Positions 57,553 to 64,000 of a DNA stretch of 64,000 nt are shown piece after piece; position 1 is the first letter of the stretch; each line of letters starts with the position of its first letter. Location: positions 27,453,277-27,517,276 of the forward strand of contig NC_063259.1 in assembly GCF_019578655.1 (NCBI RefSeq). Direction: 5' to 3'. Below the pieces are notes generated by a model. It was not told the DNA's origin. It saw nothing but the letters and a program-made list of their open reading frames with translations, and ran no database searches. This DNA is from Ricinus communis (lineage: Eukaryota > Streptophyta > Magnoliopsida > Malpighiales > Euphorbiaceae). The position numbers were made by a program, and so were the translations under genes.

Positions 57553-58301
57553 TTTAACGTGATTGCTTTTGCTGCTCTTCTAATCTTATAATGGGTATTT
57601 TGTTGATTTCGTGTAGGTTGTTTGCTTAATTCTTCTTGTATGTAACCTAGTAAAGGAGAATACACGCTTGAGTTTGCTTGAATTATATGTTGTCAACTGC
57701 ACTGAGGCTATTGCTTGTAATACTAAATAGGAAAAGTTTTTATCACAGCCGATATTCAAAGTGGTGTCTAGGATGCTCCTGTCATCTAGAAAATGTTCTG
57801 AAAAATGCTTGGTTAGCTATGCATTTTGTGATCTTGGAATGAAATGATAGCCAGCTATGTTCAGCTAAGTTTGGTTAATTTTGAGTACTTTTTGCAATGT
57901 TTCATACACAGAAAAGGCAATGCCGATCTGACTAGACCTAGCATACCTTATAGGGTTCATATTTCTTATCATTTGGTTGATACAACTGATTTGTTCATTA
58001 GTGACAACTGAAAGGTTACTTGAATTCTCTTTGTATCATCATGATAATCATGGTAGTAAGTTGAAGAAGAAGTCAATGAAATTCTCATGATATTGGAAAA
58101 CCAAAGGAAAATAAAAGGTCTGAAAATGGAAACAAGTGAAAACGTATTTAGGTATAAAAGTGCTAAATAAAACTTTCGCCAAAGAAAATTCTTTCAGTAG
58201 TTAATCTGGTTGACGCAGTAGCTATACCATATGTCTTACTAAAGCATGCAAAAAAAATGTAGTAACAATATAACCTGACTGGTTGTCATGGTTACTAAAT
58301 T

Positions 58302-58337
58302 ATGGTACTAAATCTGCATCAACAGAAATGGAATTAA
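58302..58337 (+). promoter_or_regulatory. Out-of-frame uORF at the former start of HAL3 copy 3
   Basis: The ATG aligned with the copy 2 start is followed by a net 4-nt loss, so it opens an 11-codon frame ending in TAA at 58335-58337. That frame overlaps the real in-frame ATG at 58328. Confidence 0.6.
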
Positions 58338-59112
58338 TACAGAAATCTACGGCTCCCAACAAACCCAGGATTCTAATTGCTGCTAGCGGGTGTGTAGCTG
58401 CTATGAAATTTGGTTTTATCTGCCAGTCTTTCTGTGGTTGGGCAGAAGTAAGAGCAGTCGCCACTAGAGCTTCTTTACGTTTCATTGATAAAACATTACT
58501 TCCTACGGATGTATTTCTTTACACTGATGAGGATGACTGGTCCAGCTGGAATGAAATAGGAGACAGAGTGCTACATATGGAACTGCGGCACTGGGCTGAT
58601 ATCATGCTTATAGCCCCATTATCGGCGAACACACTTGCCAAGGTAACAGATTCTTCTGAAAGTTTATTTTCTCATCCTTACGGAACTAGCAGTCAAATTC
58701 CTTATCTTATGTGCAACATGGCAAAGAATTTAAGTCCTTGTTTCAAATTTTCAAGAATTTTACTGGATAGTGTAACTTGGAAGAACAAGATTAAGAATTT
58801 TACTCTAAATTATGTCTTTCATTGACATATGCGCAAATGCAGATTGTTGGGGGATTTTGCGATAATCTGCTGACCTGCATTGTTCGAGCCTGGGATAACA
58901 GCAAGCCTTTCTTTGTCGCACCAGCCATGAATACTTTCATGTGGAATAATCCTTTCACAGAAAGGCATCTCAAATCAATTAAAGAACTGGGAATTTCCCT
59001 GATCCAACCTGTCACGAACGCCAATGGCGCAATTGCCGAACCTACTCTAATCTACTTATTCATAAGACAATCCTTGGAATCACGAGCAAGAGCTCAACCG
59101 GGAGAAGGATGA
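58328..59112 (+). CDS. HAL3-like protein lacking the catalytic cysteine loop, copy 3
   Basis: Exons 58328-58642 and 58843-59112 (phase 0, with a short 200-nt intron) encode 194 aa. The catalytic His (VLHMELRHWAD), APLSANTLAK and Asn (APAMNTFMW) are present. However, the segment that reads PVTKRLVCGDYGDGAIAE in copy 1 reads PVTNANGAIAE here. A 21-nt in-frame deletion near 59013-59024 removes the redox Cys and its flap. Such a protein should not complete phosphopantothenoylcysteine decarboxylation by itself. The upstream promoter block and leader-intron acceptor seen in copies 1 and 2 are missing. It is either a non-catalytic subunit or partner or a young pseudogene; the otherwise open frame keeps both possible. 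Confidence 0.75.
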
Positions 59113-60578
59113 GTTTGTTAGTTAAATGCGAATGCTTTGGCCGCTCTTCTCATCTTTTAATGGTAGGTACATTGTTTGATTTTCATGTAGGTTGTTCGTT
59201 TAAGTCTTCTTGTCTGTATAACTGGAAAAAGGAAAATACGCGCATGAGTTTGCTTGAATTGTATTTGCGTGTTGTCAATTTCACTGTGGCTATTGCTTGT
59301 AATGCTAAATAGAATTCAACTAAAAATGCTTCGGTCATCTACAAAATGTTCTGAAATATGCTTCTGTGATTATCCAGACTACATCGGTCTCATTTCTTAT
59401 CATTTTCTTTGATCTGCTACAGTTCATTTGTTCATTAGTGGCAACTAAAACGTTTTCTGAATTATGTTTGTATCATCATCATGATGATCATGGTAGTAAA
59501 ATGAGAAAGTCAATAAGCATTGGAAAACCCTAAGAAAATCAAAAGGTTGGCACAAGAAACAAACGAAAATGAAGTTAGATATAATTTGCAGTTGACAAAA
59601 GGATCAGAAATAGATGTAAGTGCAATCCTGTACATGACAGGGTGACTGCTTCTTTACAAGTAATAACTTAATCTCAATTTCCTACTCTGCTCTTCCAAGG
59701 CAACAAGTCTTCATGAAGTGCATTACGGAATTCATTTGATTCTGTAAAACTTAAGGCATTATTGAGCAAAGCTGCGAAGTTGTGAAACATACTTAAATTT
59801 CTTTTGCTACATGTGGCCCGCCTTCTGTGAAAGCTTGTTCAAGCCCTGCTCAGTTCATTAATTGGTAATGGAACTTATGGTCAAACACCATTTCGATTCT
59901 TGGGTTGGTTGGCAGTGAATAGCAAGAAGGATGAGTGCTTTTGTCATTAAGTTTACCTACATTTTGTTTTAGTAATGCAGTAGAGCTGGCATTCACAAAC
60001 AGTTGCACTATTGCAGTGCCTCATGGCTAGGAAAATAGCTAGTTTAATATCCGAATTGGAAGAAATTGCCTCGAATTTTACAACCCACCTCTCTTTATCA
60101 AGTTATTTACTTAGATGCTTTTCATTTAGGGCACCCAACTAAATTTTCAGCCAATTATTTCCCCAGATCTACCTTCGTAACTTAAAAAACTGTCACGGTC
60201 CATTTTATCTTATGCTGTTTAAATCTCCAACGGTTTTATTTATTCAGTGGGTCCAGTTCACATTTTCATTTATTCAAACAGTTCGAGTCTTTAATTTCTT
60301 TTTGGTTAACAGAAAAAGGAAAGCTAAATTTTCAGTTCTCTGGCAGCAAGACAGCCATACATATCACCTTAGTTTTCATGCACATAACACAATTACTCAT
60401 CAATTAAGTCAAGTGTTTGTTGCAGTTCTTTATTGATCTGGAAAATAGAGATTTGAAGGGAAAGGACAAATCTGTCATTCGCATAACGATCATCATTAAT
60501 ATATAAGCTGCATATATGTATGCAGAATGAGGAATGAGCTGCTAGTACTGCTAAGCTAGAGAACTTTCACATATTTCA
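59113..60578. other. Intergenic region between HAL3 copy 3 and the GDSL gene
   Basis: It begins with HAL3-unit downstream sequence (to about 59640). The rest is unremarkable up to the GDSL promoter; no coding sequence was recognised. Confidence 0.7.
60499..60507 (+). promoter_or_regulatory. Candidate TATA box of the GDSL gene
   Basis: A TATATAAG-type motif about 80 bases before the start codon. It is inferred from motif and spacing. Confidence 0.55.
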
Positions 60579-61825
60579 ATGGCTGCTTCTTTCACATATT
60601 TCTGTTTACAAATTCTGCTTATAGCTGCACTCATCTTCTCCTCTTCAACACTTGCTTCTGCTACTACCACAACTGATACAAATTCACGTCCCTTCAAGAA
60701 GATCTACGCTTTTGGCGATTCATTCACCGACACTGGAAATACTAGGTCTGTGTCAGGTCCTACTCCTAGTGGTTATGGCCATGTCTCTAACCCTCCATAT
60801 GGCAGCACATTCTTTCACCACCCCTCTAACCGGTACTCCGACGGGCGGCTCATGATTGATTTTGTAGCTGAAACCCTGTCTTTACCATTCTTGCCACCAT
60901 ACCTTAACCTCAAGGGCAGTCCAACTAATGGGGTAAACTTTGCTGTAGCTGGCTCTACAGCTATAAATCATGCATTCTTTGAGAAGAACAACCTTACTCT
61001 CGACATTACTCCTCAGTCTATTCAAACTCAAATCATTTGGTTTAATGAGTACTTAGAGAAGCAGGGGTGTAACGGGTCAGTGTCCTCAAGTCCAGAGTGC
61101 AGAGCAGCATTTGGAGAGGCGTTGATCTGGGTTGGAGAAATTGGAGCTAATGACTATGTATATACTATTGGATCATCTGTATCTAGTGATACCATTCGAA
61201 AACTTGCAATCAGCAGTGTCACTGCTTTTCTACAGGTGACAACTCAATTTCTATTGCTTTATCTTTCCCCTGCTTGAAATGCACGATAACTTTCTTACTT
61301 GATTTCCTGTTATCTCAGGCCTTGCTGAGTAAAGGTGTGAAATATGTTGTTGTACAAGGCCTACCTCCTACAGGTTGCTTGACACTGGCCATGACACTAG
61401 CTCCTGAATATGACAGAGATGATATTGGCTGCGTTAAGAGTGTCAACAATCAAACCAGTACCCACAATGATGTTTATCAAGCTACATTGGGAGATCTCAG
61501 GAGGCAGTTTCCCAATGCCACAATTGCCTATCTTGATTATTGGAACGCCTATCGCACTGTTATGAAGAATCCAGCAGCTTATGGATTCAAGGAGCCATTC
61601 AAGGCATGCTGCGGATCAAGCGATCCGCCTTACAACTTTTCTGTGTTTGCCACATGTGGAACAACTTCAGCAAGTGCTTGTCCAAACCCAGCACAGTACA
61701 TCAATTGGGACGGAGTTCATCTCACCGAGGCCATGTATAAAGTACTCACTGGCATGTTTTTGTATGGCACTTACAGTCGGCCACCATTTGAATACTTGCT
61801 TAGCAGGAAACAGCATGAAGGATAA
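60579..61825 (+). CDS. GDSL esterase/lipase (SGNH hydrolase), secreted
   Basis: Two exons, 60579-61235 and 61319-61825 (phase 0, 83-nt intron), encode 387 aa. Residues 1-28 form a signal peptide (hydrophobic ICxLLIAALIF-type core ending SSTLASA). The nucleophile Ser48 is in FGDSFTDTGN (block I), the Gly of VNFAVAGSTA is block II, the Asn of GEIGANDY is block III, and Asp350/His353 in NWDGVHLTE are block V. All catalytic elements are intact. The nearest Arabidopsis protein is probably At3g48460. The family hydrolyses esters of lipids, sugars or cell-wall components, often in the apoplast; the substrate here cannot be told from sequence. A dead partial copy lies at 54892-55222. Confidence 0.93.
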
Positions 61826-63344
61826 ATGCCTTGGCAATAGGCTTTGATCAACTTTGACATATTATAGTGTTTCTTATCAAACATGGTTGAGTTAGTAGTT
61901 CAAAATATAAAATAAAATTGTATTGTTTGATTCCTCTTTTTTATCTCTAAGATATGCATTTGATGCCCGCAGCAGGCAACTTTTCCTTTTACCAACGAGA
62001 AACATGATCCTGCAATTAAGTCGGACAATTCAGCTGTACAATATTACCCGGCACACTGTGCTGAGAATTCCATGCCTTTGTCATAAATAATGCACCCTAC
62101 TTGTCGCCTATCATAAATTAGTGCCAGCGCTAAGGCGGTGTTATAAAACTTCCAACTACATCCTCTGGTGTCATTCTAGATATGAAGGCATCCGCCAACA
62201 CATTTTTAGTCATCCTGTTTTCACAATTTTTGCCTTATAATTAAAGAAACTGAATCGTGCAGATTTCCCAACATCAATTGGTCTGCTAGGAAGCGTTCCA
62301 CTTATATAATATCTATAAAATTATATGATTATATTTCCTTTCTGCTAATCAGAATACTTATTGTATAAGCTATGGGAAAATTATGTGAGAGCAATGCAGT
62401 AAGAAATGGACCTCTACCTAAAGATTTACCTGAAACAACATGAAAATTTAGCAGCGAAAGTCACTCTGGTTAAGGTACTGAAAGCTATATGCTATGCAAA
62501 GAACACAAAACCAAAATTGTTAAGCCGTGTCTTATGATGTCATGAGCTGGTGGCTACAGAGTAGAATCATGAATGCAATATCAAGCATTTGAAGCACCAA
62601 CTTTAGAGGCTCAGTAATCATTATTCAAGCATCTTTTAATATACAGCATGGATATGCATTAACAAGAAGCTGCATCTTTTACACACAGCACACTTGTGAA
62701 ATAAAAGGAGGAAAGTCTTAAGGAAAAATGAGATTTCAGTTTCTAGTCTAACGAAATTATGGTTCACTTGCCAACTGAACATTTATTACAACTTGCTCAC
62801 TTTTTCAATGGAGGAAAGTACAAGAGAAAAGTCACGAACTTTAATGTTGCATTTAACTAAAATAAACCCTATTTTCAGTTTCATTTCTTACAGGGACAAA
62901 GCAGAAGGTGGAAACTAGAATGCTGTTTTCCCTGTTCTCAAAATCCACTTGTAATTGGGGTGAAAAAGAAAGGCCAAAACATTTCAGAGCAAACAGTTTT
63001 CTACAGTAAACAGACTAAAACAGGCTGCTTAACAATGATGATATACAAGTGATATTACTTGCTTTAATTGTCCCATCCCAAGATATCAATCAAATGCATA
63101 TCATACCCAAATTATCCTTCTGTCCCCTCTCTTTCTTTTTGGAACTAGAAGAAATTTTTTATGGTTTAAGGTCTAGATATGATATTAATAATGGGGTCTG
63201 TTACTTAAGACATATACACATTCTGAACAATTATCAACTAGGAATGCAATTTTCAACATGAAAACCTCACAAGACTATATGTACGTTGTGATGGTTAGCA
63301 GTTTCCCTTTATACATTAATCAATCAATCTTCTTATCTGTCAAA
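61826..63344. other. Intergenic region between GDSL and RING genes
   Basis: The two genes converge here. I see 3' UTR sequence and ordinary AT-rich DNA, with no repeat, RNA gene or coding segment that I can support. Confidence 0.7.
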
Positions 63345-63881
63345 TTAGATTAGGTACTCATAATACTTCAAGAACACAGCATCCGGGACATCTTTAGGCA
63401 AGCTGTTTATGAAAAGGTAAAAGCGCAACCTATCCTCATTTAACACAGTTCTAGTGTCCACCACATCGCTATTGCATGTAAGAACCCATAAGTCACCTGA
63501 ATCGACTCTTTTCAGACTTCCCCGGCAAAATGGGCAAGATTCTGATCTCATGTTCCTGTGACATTTGAAAATGAAAAGATTGAGCACCACTTAATATCAT
63601 TGACCAACTTTAAGAAAAAAAAATTGAAGTAAAACATGTCTCTAACCAGTCACGGTAGCAGTTGATGCACATTGCATGGCAGCAGCTTGGCACAACCATT
63701 TTTGTGCAAGGCTCCAAGCAGATCCCACATTCATCTTCCCTATCTAGGTCCATATCTGAAACTTTTCTCCTATCCTCTAATCCCATTTTGACTACCATCT
63801 CCACATACTGACCATTTTCCTGAGTAATGTCCAACTCCAGTGAATCACCATGAAGACGCTGAAGTGATGGTAATATAACAG
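63345..63881 (-). CDS. RING-finger E3 ubiquitin ligase, AIRP2-like, 3' part
   Basis: The last two exons, 63647-63881 and 63345-63555 (stop TAA at 63345-63347), are visible; the rest lies beyond the window's right edge. The text before the RING (LPSLQRLHGD) matches the AIRP2 family. The RING starts at ECGICLE, continues CCHAMCINCYRDW, and after the intron is completed by SESCPFCRGSLKRVDSGDLW. The remaining tail fits the family C-terminus. AIRP2 in Arabidopsis is an ABA-induced cytosolic E3 ligase that promotes drought and ABA responses. Which family member this is cannot be decided without the 5' exons. Confidence 0.88.
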
Positions 63882-64000
63882 CTGCAACTTTAAGTAGTCA
63901 GTATATATTCACAAATGGAATACAAGGTAAAAATGATTGAAGCCATATTATATCTATTATTCAAATTTTCAACCCGCAGAGTGCAATTTTTTCCTTTAAA

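Noticed and set aside
58283..58327. Upstream TTG start for HAL3 copy 3
   Set aside because: Non-ATG, not aligned with the copy 2 start, and the in-frame ATG at 58328 aligns with an internal Met of copy 2.
59650..59760. Possible second GDSL relic after HAL3 copy 3
   Set aside because: Only about 15 bases (GACTGCTTCTTTACA) resemble the lipase start; too little to call.

Overview
This is a plant nuclear window: split genes with GT-AG introns, very AT-rich intergenic DNA, (AT)n and (CT)n microsatellites and transposon remnants. Protein similarity, recalled from memory and not searched, points to a eudicot, probably Malpighiales (Euphorbiaceae- or Salicaceae-like).

Layout. (1) 71-6264, plus strand: the 3' three quarters of a REF6-type JmjC histone H3K27 demethylase, ending in four C2H2 fingers. 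Its last exon carries a 16-unit, roughly 90-bp in-frame repeat array. (2) 8181-12210, plus strand: a six-exon protein with five CCCH zinc fingers. (3) 14836-45612, minus strand: a callose synthase of the GSL8/CalS10 type. I traced it as 51 exons with an unbroken 5724-nt frame (1907 aa) over 31 kb. Its introns hold a decayed hAT transposon and possible LTR fragments. (4) About 45.6-52.1 kb: gene-poor AT-rich DNA with the 3' end of a Ty1/copia element and a diverged AT-rich repeat array. (5) 52.1-59.7 kb: a tandem triplication of a HAL3-type phosphopantothenoylcysteine decarboxylase, with a dead GDSL-lipase fragment between copies 1 and 2. (6) 60579-61825, plus strand: an intact GDSL esterase/lipase. 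(7) 63345-63881, minus strand: the 3' end of an AIRP2-like RING E3 ligase running off the window.

The REF6, CCCH and GDSL genes are in the same order as Arabidopsis At3g48430, At3g48440 and At3g48460, so this is probably an old conserved block. The genes do not form one pathway: they cover chromatin control, RNA binding, cell-plate/plasmodesmal callose, coenzyme A synthesis, lipid or ester hydrolysis and ubiquitin ligation.

The most unusual part is the HAL3 cluster. Copy 2 looks complete. Copy 1 has a nonsense codon in the N-terminal extension seen in copy 2, and must start at an internal Met. Copy 3 lost the upstream promoter block and the splice acceptor used upstream of copy 2. It also has a 21-nt in-frame deletion that removes the catalytic cysteine loop while keeping the catalytic His and Asn.
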